A stretch of 64,000 bases of DNA from Elgaria multicarinata webbii (lineage: Eukaryota > Chordata > Lepidosauria > Squamata > Anguidae): contig NC_086175.1 in NCBI RefSeq assembly GCF_023053635.1, positions 121,842,740 to 121,906,739 on the forward strand. Reading direction: 5' to 3'. Below are positions 36,322-46,768 of this stretch, one piece after another (positions within the stretch are counted from its first letter, which is position 1; each line of letters starts with the position of its first letter). The notes under the pieces were generated by a model. The model saw nothing but the letters and a program-made list of their open reading frames with translations. It was not told the DNA's origin and ran no database searches. A program made the translations under genes and the position numbers.

Positions 36322-36640
36322 AGTGTACACCAAGAATGTCGAACTTGATTCAGACAGAGGGCCGAATTCCATTTTGGAGAAGATTTCAGGGACTGCATTC
36401 CAGTGGTGGGCAGGGCTGAAAGCAAAAAGGGCATGACTAAAATACCAAAAAGTCTCATGTATTTTAGCTTAAAGCTCTTACTACCCATAGCTAAGATTTA
36501 GGAGAGGTATTTCAAACTTTTAGAATGGGGAGGGGAGTACACAAAAGCTGGCAGTCAGACCAAAGGAGGTGGGGCCATGGGAAGGGGTGGGAATATCTGG
36601 GGAATGTTCGTGGCTCCCTAGACCTGAGGTTCTGCACCCC
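36322..36640. repeat. old interspersed repeat, uninterrupted copy
   Basis: Whole counterpart of the split repeat at 3665-4990: 'gactgcattccagtggtggg', 'gctcttactacccatagcta', 'caaacttttagaatggggag', 'ggtggggccatgggaagggg'. The family is not named. Confidence 0.6.
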
Positions 36641-36827
36641 TGGTGTAAACAGAACACAGTCTCGCGTTAATAATAAACCAAAAGTCTTGTCCATTGAAAG
36701 CAATTTTTAACACGTTGCAGGCACACACACAATTGCCAGTTTATGATGATGCTCCCAGAAACCAACAACCAAGGCAGACTGTCCCCTGTAAAGTTTAATT
36801 TTTGCAAACCACCCAGAGAGCGAAATT

Positions 36828-37066
36828 AGGGTGACTATATGAAAAGGAGGACAGGGCTCCTGTATCTTTAACAGTTGCATAGAAAAGGGAATTTCAGCAG
36901 GTGTCATTCGTATATATGGAGAACCTGGTGAAATTCCCTCTTCATCACAACAGTTAAATGCGCAGGAGCTATACTAGAATGACCGGATTTAAAAGAGGGC
37001 AGGGCACCTGCAGCTTTAACTGTTGTGATGAAGAGGAAATTTCACCAGGTTCCCCATATATACATA
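36828..37066. mobile_element. family A foldback element, partial
   Basis: Left end 'tagggtgactatatgaaaag' through the central 'agctatactagaatgaccgg' to 'ttcaccaggttccccatata', where it breaks off. The right ~80 bp seen at 19550-19630 are absent. Confidence 0.72.
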
Positions 37067-37490
37067 AAAGAAAAAAGAAAAGAAAAAAGAAGAACACCTG
37101 GCTTTCCTAGGAAATCATAGACGACACCATTTCAGACTGAAGCTGGAGGAGTTCGTATTTTATTTAGTGTTACAGAAGTTTGATTGCCTCCCCATATAAA
37201 AAAACGCTCTCTGTATAGACAAAATCAGCTTTTCAGGGAGAAAGTTTCCCAGGTGTTTTTCTTTTTCTTTTATATGAGGGAGCATTCAAACATTCAGCTT
37301 GTAGCCTGTCAGAAGAAATGGTATAGTTCTCATTACTCTTGACCCTGTGACTGGATCAGCTGGGAGTCTTGGCACCAGGTCATCAGTGCTGGCATCTGCC
37401 TTAACTGCTGCAGGTGAATTGATGCCTTTGAGACCCTGGAATTACCATGCATTTGCCGGAATATGCAATGTTCTCAGGGCTGTAATCATT

Positions 37491-37615
37491 CTAATTTCTG
37501 TGATTTTCATTCCCTGCGATCAGACCTCTGTGTAATTTTTCCGGTGCACCTTCATCTTCAAAGCGTTTTCGAATAAGTTCCAGAAACTTTCTGATGGTTT
37601 TCTCTGGCACATTAG
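37491..37615 (-). CDS. candidate terminal coding exon, unidentified
   Basis: On the - strand an acceptor-like ttgttcttttccacag precedes a 125-bp stretch reading ANVPEKTIRKFLELIRKRFE and on through DEGAPEKLHRG to a TAG at 37493-37491. Charge pattern and lack of repeat features look coding. The ORF is open further upstream to 37742, so it need not be an exon. I do not recognise the protein. Nothing in the flanks 37067-37490 or 37743-37842 helps. It could be a pseudogene fragment or chance. Confidence 0.25.
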
Positions 37616-37842
37616 CTGTGGAAAAGAACAATTTGGCTAATGCTGCAGAATAAATATCTCCGCGGTAGAAGCATAAATTGAAATGATTGTCAAAGACACA
37701 CAGGGTGCCGTTTAAAGAGCTATGACTACAGGTTATTTTCATATTACCTGGTTCATTTGAAGCTCAGCCGCCCACTAGCTAGATCCTTAACAACATAAGA
37801 ATGATGCTGCTGAATCAGATCAAAAGCCTATGTGGCTCTGGG

Positions 37843-38168
37843 TCAGTACCGGCTCCAGGTTTTTGTGGGGCCCTGGGTCAGATATCCTCAATGGACCTTC
37901 TCCCGCAGTGAGTCTACGTTCTCATCATCATTGTCACCTGCAGCTCTTGCTTCTCACTATGGCTGCCACTTGCTGGCTTGACACAGAAAGGCAGGGAGCA
38001 AAGAGACCGTGGCATCTGCTGCTCCTCCTTCTCGCCCCCATCTTCGTCTGGGCCAGAGAGAGGGGCAGGTGAACAAGCAGGTTGCCATGGTGAAGAAGAG
38101 CAGCCCCAGGCGGCTCTTCTCAGTGGATCCCCTCAGGCGTGTGGGCTCTCAGCAGGTGCCCAACCCAT
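37843..38168 (+). repeat. interspersed repeat, interrupted by a solo LTR
   Basis: Aligns to 54952-55290: 'ccggctccaggtttttg', 'cgtctgggccagagagaggg', 'gcaggtgaacaagcaggttg', 'agcaggtgcccaac'. The last part of the unit reappears after the LTR at 38710-38735 ('cctgttgacgctggtcctgc'). Confidence 0.65.
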
Positions 38169-38709
38169 TGATGTGTTTCTCAGAACTTCCCGCCTTCTTG
38201 GGAGACAATAACGAGGCCTGCTAAGTAATCCACAAAGCTTTATTCAAGCAATAAACATCTCTTCCCACCTGAAGAGAGGCTAATCTCTAGGAACTTTCCC
38301 TTAGGCAAAACTATACAAATTAAGCGAGACAATTGTCCTTTCAAGAAGCAGGGAAAGCATTTTCCCAAGACACATTAACTTCAGAGACTAGTTCTGAGGC
38401 GGCTCCTGACGGGTTGCAAGCCGGGCTGACTTTCTCTGGCTATGCCTGTTTTGGTCTGCAGCTAAACTCTTCGTGCTCTCCCCGTTGGAAGAATGTTGGC
38501 CTCCCACTGACTGTGTATTATTTGTCCTTGAAAACATAAGCTCTGAAGAGGGTTCACTCTCAGCTGGTGAAGAGCTCTTGAAAGCTTTCTCCCCCACTGG
38601 TACAGGCTGGCCTGTTTCTGGCACCGACTCCTCTACTTCAGAGTCTGATTCTGATTGATCACCTGAAACACCTTCTTCCAACCCAGGGGGTGCAGGGCTA
38701 GACATGACA
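38169..38709 (-). mobile_element. solo LTR, ~541 bp
   Basis: Reads on the - strand from TGTCATGTCT (38709) to ...CACATCA (38169), with TG..CA ends. An AATAAA signal (- strand) lies near 38243-38258. Flanks cccat (38164-38168) and cctgt (38710-38714) could be a worn 5-bp target duplication. It sits inside the repeat of 37843-38168. The shared part with 35013-35445 includes a Ser/Glu-rich open stretch that is probably just LTR sequence. Fossil, no internal region. Confidence 0.65.
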
Positions 38710-38735
38710 CCTGTTGACGCTGGTCCTGCACTGGG

Positions 38736-39363
38736 AGGCTTTCATGCAAGTATGAATGAGCCCTGAGTTGTTAAATCTTTCTCCATACTTTATTCATTTC
38801 TGAAAAGCACTTGTATGAAAAACATTGCAGTGTGGTTTCTGTTCATTGTTCCAGACAGACAGCCATGCCCTCCTCAAAGATACTCCATTCCATTCCACTT
38901 CCCACCCAGTTTTCTGTTCCTCCTCCCCTCCAAGAGTGGGCCAGCATTCCATGCCCATGGAGCATGTTCAGTCTACATTGGTCTGTTTTGGGGTGTCCCC
39001 CATTTTATTTTTTCCTAAAGTTTTTTTTTTTTTGGGGGGGGGATATTTCTGGAAACTCCACATCTCTGCTGAGCCTGCTGATAAATTCCCTCTTGTGCTT
39101 GGATGGTGCAGTTCTGGCTACTTGAGCAACATTACTCACAACGTGAACATCAAAAATATAGTGATGATTTACACATGACTCTAAAAAGTCCTTAGTTGCT
39201 CGTATTCATTTGTGTTGTTTTATGAAACAGGTACGAGTTTGAAGTCAATGCCCAGCAGCTGTGAAAAAGCATGTTCTTTATAGAAATCCTGGGTGTGCCT
39301 AAGTTTTTGGAATACAGTTCTGGTTGTCCCTCTCTCAAAAAGTATATTTTAGAGCAGGGGGAG
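38736..39363. other. unassigned sequence
   Basis: T-run and G-run near 39020-39041; otherwise no element recognised. Confidence 0.4.
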
Positions 39364-39470
39364 GGAGGGGAACCTTTAGTCAGCCAGATATTCTTACACT
39401 ACAACTCCCATTGTCCCTGACCATTAGCTATGCTGGCTGGGGCTAATAGGGACTTGAGTCTGAAAACAGG
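39364..39470. repeat. short palindromic repeat ('acaactcccattgt' family)
   Basis: 'actacaactcccattgtccc' with 'gctatgctggctggggctaa' and an inverted right arm. Same family as 6452. Confidence 0.6.
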
Positions 39471-39823
39471 GTCAGCTGCGGCTTAGAGCCAATTATGGAA
39501 CGATCTCCCCAACAAGGCTCGCCTGGTGCGAACACTGTTATTTTTTTGGCACCAGGTCAAGATTTTCTCTTCTCCCAGGCATTTAACAGCACAGGTTGAG
39601 CTTTCTAAATTGACCCTAGATCAATAGCCATAGAAATGGATATTGCCTTTGTATATTATCTGTTTTATGTTTTTACAAGTTTTAAATTTTGTATATGTTT
39701 TCTTAAAGGTTCAATGTTTTAATCTTTGTAAACCGCCCAGAGAGCTTCAGCTATGGGGTATATAATTTAATAATAATAATAATAATAATAATAATGATGA
39801 TGATGATGATGATGATGATGATG
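39471..39823 (+). mobile_element. L2-like LINE 3' fragment with (AAT)n(GAT)n
   Basis: 'atggaacgatctccccaaca' and 'ttctcccaggcatttaac' are the ORF end; then 'tttgtaaaccgcccagagag' and a tail of ~10 AAT and ~10 GAT units. Confidence 0.75.
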
Positions 39824-39904
39824 TAAAAAAGGGAAACCAAAAGGATCAGTGGATTGAAGCAGCTTCTCTCAGAGGAAAGGTGCAAACAGCCTCTCACCTA
39901 CTGG

Positions 39905-39980
39905 GTGTCTTGCCAGCTGGGGATGATAGAAGTTGTAGTGCAACAGATCCAGGAGGCACTGGGTTGGGGAAAGCTGAGCC
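39905..39980. repeat. partial short palindromic repeat
   Basis: Right arm only: 'ctggggatgatagaagttgt' and 'aggcactgggttggggaaag'. Confidence 0.5.
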
Positions 39981-40129
39981 AAAACATGGGAGGCTTTTTA
40001 GTTTAGAAAAGAACCGCAACTGCAGGTGAGAAAAGTGTGGGGGGAGAGACATTCTTCTCCCATTCTCATAATGCCAGAATGCCAGGTTATCCAGGATTCA
40101 GAATATACAAACAGAAAGCAGTGAAATCA

Positions 40130-40225
40130 TAGACTAGCGGAGTTGGAAGGGGCCTACAAGGGCATCGAGTCCAACCCCCTGCTCATTGCAGGAATCCACC
40201 TTAAAGCATCCCTGACAAATGGGTT
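40130..40225 (-). mobile_element. CR1 LINE 3' end, short
   Basis: Antisense 'catagactagcggagttgga', 'ggggcctacaagggcatcga', 'agcatccctgacaaatgg'. ~95 bp. Confidence 0.8.
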
Positions 40226-40270
40226 AAATTGCTTTTAGGAGGAGATTAGATGGATGTATAGATGGATAAA

Positions 40271-40338
40271 AAATTTGTAAACCGCCCAGAAAGCTTCAGC
40301 TATTGGGCGGTATAGAAATGCAATAAATAAATAAATAT
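40271..40338 (+). mobile_element. L2-like LINE 3' tail
   Basis: 'ttgtaaaccgcccagaaagc' and 'gggcggtatagaaatgcaat' plus (AAAT)n. Tail only. Confidence 0.75.
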
Positions 40339-40387
40339 GTATAGAGGGCACATCTGCCAGTGGCTGCTAGCCTTTATCCCTAAATGC

Positions 40388-40505
40388 AAGGGTGGGTAAC
40401 ATGCTGCCCTCCAAATGTTGGATTTTAACTCCTATCAGCCTCAGCCAGCATGACCCATGACTGGGGATGATGGGGGTTGTAGTCCAACATCTGGAAGGCT
40501 GCCGA
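40388..40505. repeat. short palindromic repeat
   Basis: Arms 'ctccaaatgttggattttaa' and, inverted, 'tgtagtccaacatctggaag' around 'gccagcatgacccatgact'. Confidence 0.65.
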
Positions 40506-40574
40506 TTCCTCACCACTTCCCAGTAGATTCCAATTTACCTGCTGGACCAGGGGTTCCTTCCAGATGTTTTGGAT

Positions 40575-40690
40575 AGTTTAGAGCAAGCGTGGAGAACTGC
40601 GGGCCCTCTTTCTTGGACCACAGCACCCGTTATTTCTGACTACTGGCCATTTTGAGTGTGGCTGATGGGAGCTTGAGTCCAACAACAGAC
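40575..40690. repeat. short palindromic repeat, decayed
   Basis: 'gcgtggagaactgcgggccc' and 'gctgatgggagcttgagtcc'; same family, directly upstream of the L2 copy. Confidence 0.5.
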
Positions 40691-40707
40691 TCTCTTCCCC
40701 TATATAT

Positions 40708-42873
40708 ACCCAAGAGGGGAGACGGCTAGAACGCAGGTGGAGGAAAACTCGTGCTGGGTCTGATCGAACACGAGCTAGAGCTCACTATCGAGCCTACTCT
40801 GTGGCGGTGAGGGTGGCAAAGAGGCAGTTCTTTTCCACCAGCATTGCGTCTTCTCGGTGTCGTCCGGCGGAGCTTTTCCGAGTGGTTCGTGGCCTGTTAC
40901 ACTCTGGGCCAGGGCGTGAGATAGTTGAACCCTTGGTAGCACGCTGTGACGAGTTTGCACGGCACTTTGAAGATAAAGTCGCTCAGATTCGTCATGAATT
41001 GGACACCACACTTAATGCAGCACCACTAGTAGAGGCGTTCAGAGCGCCGTCCGGCTCAGTTTTATTGGATGAGTTTCAGTTATTGAGGCCCGAGGATGTG
41101 GACAAGGTGCTTGGCCAAGTCCGGTCGACCACCTGTGTGCTTGACCCTTGCCCCTCGTGGCTCATTACATCAAATAAGGAGGAGATCGCCGGCTGGGTCC
41201 AGGAGGTTGTAAATGCCTCCTTGAGAGAGGGAGTGGTGCCGGCCTCTTTAAAAGAGGCGGTAATTAGACCACTCCTGAAGAAGCCTAATCTGGACCCGGA
41301 AGATGTTAACAACTACAGGCCGGTGGCTAATATCCCTTTCCTGGGCAAGGTGCTTGAGCGGGTGGTTGCAGGACAACTCCAGGCACTCTTGAATGAAACG
41401 GATTATCTAGATCCATTTCAATCGGGTTTCAGGCCTGGTTTTGGAACAGAAACTGCCTTGGTCGCCCTGTGGGATGACCTCTGTCGGGAGAGAGACAGGG
41501 GGAGTGCGACCCTGTTGGTTCTCCTGGACCTCTCAGCGGCCTTCGATACCATCGACCATGGTATCCTTCTGGATAGGTTGTCTGAGCTGGGAGTTGGAGG
41601 TACTGCGTTGCAGTGGTTCCGCTCCTACTTGGATGGCCGATTCCAGAAGGTGGTGCTGGGGGATTATTGCTCTGTGCCGTGGCTCCTAAGCCATGGGGTT
41701 CCGCAGGGCTCTATTTTATCCCCTATGCTGTTTAACATATACATGAAGCCGCTGGGGGAGGTTATCCGGAGATGTGGACTGAGGTGTCATCAATATGCGG
41801 ATGACACCCAGCTCTACCTTTCCTTTTCATCAAACCCAGGTGAGGCAGTGACTGTTCTGAACCAGTGCCTGGGCACGGTAATGGACTGGATGAGGGCTAA
41901 CAAACTGAGACTCAATCCAGACAAGACGGAGGTACTGTTAGCGGGTGGTTCATTTGTCCGGCGAGGTGATGTTTGCCCTGTCCTGGACGGGGTTGCACTC
42001 TCTCTAAAGGATCGGGTCCGTAGTTTGGGGGTGCTCTTCGATCCAGAACTGTCACTTGAGGCACAGGTGAACTCAGTGGCAAAGAGCACCTTTTATCAGC
42101 TTAGGCTGATATACCAACTGCGCCCTTATCTGGACAGTGATAGCCTAGCTACAGTTATCCATGCTCTGATAACCTCTCGTTTGGATTACTGCAATGCGTT
42201 ATACGTGGGGCTGCCTTTGAAAACGGTCCGGAAGCTTCAGCTGGTACAAAACAGGGCAGCCCGTTTACTAACAGGGACTGGCTGGCGAGATCACATTACG
42301 CCAGTCCTTTTACAACTTCATTGGCTGCCAGTCCAGGTCCGGGCCCGATTCAAAGTGCTGGTATTGACATTTAAAGCCCTAAACGGTTTGGGGCCAGGTT
42401 ATTTGAAGGAACGCCTTCTCCCATATGTACCTACCCGGACCTTAAGATCATCTACAGGGGCCCTTCTCCGTGAGCCCCTGCCAAAGGAAGTGAGGCAGGT
42501 GGCTACTAGGAGGAGGGCTTTCTCCGCTGTGGCACCCCGGTTGTGGAATGAGCTCCCCAGAGAGGTCCGCCTGGTGCCTACACTGTACTCCTTTCGTCGC
42601 CAGCTGAAGACCTTTTTATTCACTCAGTATTTTAACACTTAATTTTAACTTAAATTTAAATTATACTGTTTTAACTCTGTATTTTAACCTTATATCAATT
42701 TTGCTGCGTGGTTTTATCCTGGTTGTGCTTTTTATATTGTATTTTGTATTTGTATTTTTAACTTGTTGGTTGTTTTATGATGATTTTAATTTTTGTGAAC
42801 CGCCCAGAGAGCTTCGGCTATTGGGCGGTATAAAAATGTAATAAATAAATAAATAAAATAAATAAAATAAATA
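40708..42873 (+). mobile_element. L2-like LINE, young, open RT frame
   Basis: The frame is open from ~40711 to the stop at 42642 (>640 codons; 613 from a GTG at 40801). It reads RRLERRWRKTRAGSDRTRAR, then RT motifs: VIRPLLKKPNLDPEDVNNYR, LLDLSAAFDTIDHGILLDRL, GVPQGSILSPMLFNIYMKPL and catalytic YADD at 41794-41805. The end is FSAVAPRLWNELP..LKTFLF. The apurinic endonuclease domain is missing (5' truncation). The 3' UTR ends in the hairpin 'aaccgcccagagagcttcgg' and (AAAT)n. Assignment to the L2 side of the Jockey superfamily is from recalled RT motifs. Not a host gene. Confidence 0.92.
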
Positions 42874-42879
42874 AACTGA

Positions 42880-43262
42880 CTTTTAAGATCTTCAGAGGAG
42901 GCCATGCTGGTCATTCTGCAACCAGCAGAATGTCGCCACCTAACATCTCAAAAGCAGGTCTTCTTGGTGGTAGCGCCCGCTCTCTGTAACACCCTCTACT
43001 CCTGTGCAATTCGGCAGGTCGAAAATGTGGAATGAACCTGGAAATGCACTTGTTCACCCAGGCTTTCTCTGGCTTGTAATTAATTGCAATTAATCATATG
43101 TTGCTCCACCTTACTGGTCCTTGTATTGTATTGTATTGTTCCTGTGGTTGGAAATGTATTTAAAGGTGATTTTTTAATATCGATATTTGAACCACTTAGA
43201 TATTATATTATATTAAGCAGTATATAAGTATTACTAATAAAATAAATAAATAAATAAAATAA
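42880..43262 (+). mobile_element. L2-like LINE 3' fragment, old
   Basis: 'gtcttcttggtggtagcgcc' and 'ctctgtaacaccctctactc' are the decayed ORF end; 'atttgaaccacttagatatt' and (AAAT)n form the tail. A different, older subfamily next to the young copy. Confidence 0.6.
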
Positions 43263-43532
43263 AACACGTGGAAGGCACCAGATTGCCTACCGCTGTGACC
43301 TAAACCAACAAGGCTGAGCTCCCTCAAATTTTCCTCAAGGTAGAAAGTTTGAAAACCACGGCCGCTTCCATGAAACTGGAAGGAACTAAATACAGTTCAT
43401 ACAATACAATTCCACTTGGAATGAAGATTTAACACCATGAAATGCTTTACTATTGCCACATAGCACATTTGTATACTTTATTAAAATGTCATCACAGTAA
43501 TACTTCTTGCACTTGAAGTTATCAATATCCCA

Positions 43533-43602
43533 CATTTATTTTATTTATTACAGTTCTATTCCGCCCAACCGCTGAAGCTGTCTGGGCGGTTCACAACGTC
43601 AC
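43533..43602 (-). mobile_element. L2-like LINE 3' tail
   Basis: Antisense 'tctattccgcccaaccgctg' and 'gtctgggcggttcacaacg'. Confidence 0.7.
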
Positions 43603-43696
43603 TTGACTCCTTCTGCTGGAACTATTCCATGCAATTCTAGTATACTAATTGAATATGATCATATCATACATGAACACATGAAGCTTATTTAATCAG

Positions 43697-43793
43697 AGAG
43701 CTGAGATCCTTTTACCAGCGATGCTGGAGCTTGAACCTGAGATCTTCTCCATGCAAAGCACGTGCTCTACCACTGAGTCATGCTCCCACGCTA
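43697..43793 (-). repeat. tRNA-derived SINE head
   Basis: On the - strand 'gcatgactcagtggtagagc' (A box) and 'tctcaggttcaagctcc' (B box) are spaced as in a tRNA. The stem arms do not pair fully, so it is a SINE piece and not a tRNA gene. Confidence 0.65.
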
Positions 43794-43994
43794 TATCATA
43801 CACAAAAGAAGAAATGTAAGGGCTAAGAAATACAAAGGTTTTACCAAATGTTCTCTATAAACAGTTAATATCCACATTGTTGCACATATATTTAAAAATG
43901 GTTATCACCACTGAATGGTGAAGGCAACAATTGGTAGTGTTAAGGCCAATTTTAGCCCTGTCATAAATTTCTGTCAAATTCTCATGAAGTCTTA

Positions 43995-44272
43995 GGGCTC
44001 ATCTACACCAAGCAGGATATTCCACTATGAAAGTGGTATATAAAAGGCAGGAGCCACACTACCGCTTTATAGTGGTATTGAAGTGCACTGACAACTGTTG
44101 GGGCCCATAGACACATACCATGTTCATAGCGTTATATCCTGCTTGGTGTAGCTGTGTCATGGGCCCCAACAGTTGTCAGTGCACTTCAGTACCACTATAA
44201 AGCAGTAGTGTGGCTCTTGCCTTTTATATACCGCTTTCATAGTGGAATATCCTACTTGGTGTAGATGAGCCC
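43995..44272. mobile_element. foldback element with 3-bp TTA duplication (family B)
   Basis: Near-perfect palindrome of 278 bp: left arm 'gggctcatctacaccaagca', right arm 'ttggtgtagatgagccc', flanked by TTA (43992-43994, 44273-44275). A TWA target and G-rich ends suggest PIF/Harbinger. A second copy is at 62691-62905. Confidence 0.8.
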
Positions 44273-44278
44273 TTAGAG

Positions 44279-44575
44279 TTGGGAAGGGATCTCAAAGGTC
44301 ATAAAGTCTACCTACCCACCCCGCTTTCAAAAACTGTAATGACAGTCCACCACCTTCTGAGGTAGTGTGTTCCTGTTGGAACAGTTAGTATCATCAGGAA
44401 GTTCTTCCCTATTTTTACTCAAAATCCCCGTTCTTGTAATTTGAACCCACTGGAGCCAGAGAAAACAAATTTGCTCCATTATCGTATTTGAAGATGGCCA
44501 TCGTCTCTTCTCCAGGCTAAACAAAGCAAATGTTTCATACCCTTCCTTATAGGATTTGGTTTCCAGGTTGCTGAA
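44279..44575 (-). mobile_element. CR1-like LINE, old fragment
   Basis: On the - strand 44540-44330 reads [20 protein letters not shown]-like sequence and ends near QKVVDCHYS, the worn CR1 C-terminus ([18 protein letters not shown]). Confidence 0.6.
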
Positions 44576-44604
44576 CTTTGGAAATATCATGATCGGAATT
44601 CTAA

Positions 44605-45087
44605 GGGCATGTCTACACCAGGGGAGGGGAGGAACTTGCGATATGCTGATCGCGAGATCCTCCCCCTCAGTCCACACGCAGCGCAAGATGTCCTGAGAGG
44701 AAGAAGGATGTTGCACCCGCAATTTTTTTTTAATTGAAGATGAGAGCACGAGTGCTCCAATGATATAGGTAAGTTGTTGTTTTTAAAAAGTATTCCGCTC
44801 CCCACCCCCAATGGGCACAGAGCACTTGAGGAACTCCATGCCCAGTTCCCGGCTTCTCGCCCTTACTCGTGAGGAGCCGGGACGAAACCAGGACGGCCGC
44901 CCACACCTCCAGCAGTCTCAGGACGATCCCGAGACCATGGGAAAAGTCGGGATTAAAGCCGTCCTGGTTATCCCGGGGAAATGCAGGGATCTTCCCTTCC
45001 TGCCCCCGGGATCCTCTGTGCGTCATGTGGACATACAGGGATGATCCTGGGGCAAAACCCGGGATAAGCCATCCTCTAGACATGCCC
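44605..45087. mobile_element. non-autonomous DNA transposon, ~483 bp (family C)
   Basis: Ends 'gggcatgtctacaccagggg' and 'cctctagacatgccc', flanked by TAA (44602-44604 and 45088-45090). The inside has 'gatcccgagaccatggg' and 'ttatcccggggaaatg', shared with the copy at 56872-57348. TAA target fits PIF/Harbinger. ORFs on both strands are not conserved between the copies. Confidence 0.75.
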
Positions 45088-45090
45088 TAA

Positions 45091-46262
45091 TTTACACAGC
45101 TGGCAATGCTTTTCAATGTTTTCAAGTTGAGCTGCCCCCATTTCCCTGAAAATTTATTTATTACGTTTTTTTACTGAAGCTGTATGGTCTTCTGCTTGTG
45201 ATTTAAACTGAGAACATTACGAGCTCATGTGCATACTTTGAAGAATGCAGACTGTGCAAGCGCAAATTTACGTGCTCAGAAAGGCAGCTGCTGTGTTGGT
45301 CGCATGTTCATTGATTGTTGAAATGGATTTGGGCTTTTCTGCCTGAGTGTGAATTAGTGTGCATGTGTTGGAGCCCTTGCACATCTGGACACTGAAATAA
45401 GCTTGCTCTTTGAAGGAAAGAAATGGGGAAACAGCCCCTGCCAAACTGCCATCAGGGGAAAGGAGGCCCAGATTGGCATCTGATACCTTCCCAAAACAGT
45501 AAACCGGTCTTGGACAGGCTTTACGGCTGTCTTTACTGTATTCTTTGATGAGAGAATGGCAAGAAACTCTCCCTAGAAGCATGCTGAGAGCTGGTGGAAG
45601 ACCTAACTATTCTCCGCACAGAAGATTGCAGGAAATTCCTTGATGGTTGAACAGATGGATCTCTTGCATATATGTACCTTGAACAGTTACATCACAGCCA
45701 AAATTGAGCACAGAGTACAGGTAGAACTGGAGAACTGTTTATCTGAAATACCTGAACCACTGTGCCCCTTCTGCTCACAGCACCCCCATAGCTCCATGTA
45801 ATCATGGCAGTAGCAAAAGATGTAGCAGGTATATATTTAGCAGGTGTGTATATTTGTTTCAATAATCAACTGAGAGGACAACCTCTGTCCCCGAAGGTTT
45901 GGGTGTGTGCATGTGTGTGCAAAGTTCATGCACTATAGCGCAAGACTACAGAACAGCTAATCTCTTCCGCCTGTACTATACATTCTGCCAGTTCATTCTG
46001 CATGTGTTGATCAAAGCCAATGAAACGGTTGTAACTGAAGTGCTGGTTTGCCAGCTTGATTTCAGCAGTTAAATGCAGAGAAACCCAAGTGTACATGCAT
46101 GTGAGAACCAGACACAAACTAGGGTTTCGACCTGTCCAGCCCCACCACACCTGACTGGGGCCTAATAGAGCCTGCTTGCCCTTAAAGACAATGCCGGGAG
46201 GGCTGCTTGGTGGAGGGAGAGCCTGGGTAATATCAAAATCTGAGAGTGTATGTGGGTTTTGC
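45091..46262. other. unassigned sequence
   Basis: No repeat family, exon or tandem array recognised in this 1.2 kb. Confidence 0.4.
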
Positions 46263-46270
46263 GGGAGAAG

Positions 46271-46424
46271 CAGTAGAGGCTGGTAGCTCCAATGTCAATG
46301 GGGCGGGGAGTCTCCCCCGGGTTTCAGTCACAACCAGCCAGAATGCTTCTGTAGCTTAGAGTTCCAACTGAAACCCGGAGCAGATTCACTGTCCCACTGA
46401 CATCGGAGCCACCAGCCTCTACTG
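46271..46424. mobile_element. small palindromic hAT-like element
   Basis: 154 bp, with ends 'cagtagaggctggtagctcc' and 'ggagccaccagcctctactg'. Flanks gggagaag (46263-46270) and cagagaag (46425-46432) agree at 6 of 8 bases, consistent with an 8-bp hAT target duplication. Confidence 0.75.
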
Positions 46425-46509
46425 CAGAGAAGTGGCACTCTTTACCTCCCCAGGTGAGGGGTGTGTGTGTGGGGGGGGGGGAAGGGACTGTGAGAAGAGG
46501 CCCAGGTTG

Positions 46510-46768
46510 AGCTGGGGGGAAATAATAGGCTGAAGTTACAGGAAGTCAGATTCCAGCTGGACATCAGGAAAAACTTCCTGACTGTTAGAGCAGTACGACA
46601 ATGGAATCAGTTGCCTGGTGAGGTTGTGGGCTCTCCCACACTAGAGGCCTTCAAGAGGCAGCTGGACAACCATCTGTCAGGGATGCTTTAGGGTGGATTC
46701 CTGCATTGAGCAGAGGGTTGGACTCGATGGCCTTTTAGGCCCCTTCCAACTCTACTATTCTATGATTC
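46510..46768 (+). mobile_element. CR1 LINE 3' end
   Basis: Encodes FQLDIRKNFLTVRAVRQWNQ-type sequence and ends 'tctactattctatgattcta'. ~260 bp, close in sequence to 21760-21993. Confidence 0.9.

Noticed and set aside
40801-42642. 613-codon ORF as a host gene
   Set aside because: It is the reverse transcriptase part of an L2-like LINE, with a sister copy at 53177 and a LINE 3' tail.
43697-43793. tRNA gene on the - strand
   Set aside because: A and B boxes are present but the stems do not pair; it is a SINE head. The same holds for 22075-22137 and 16015-16080.
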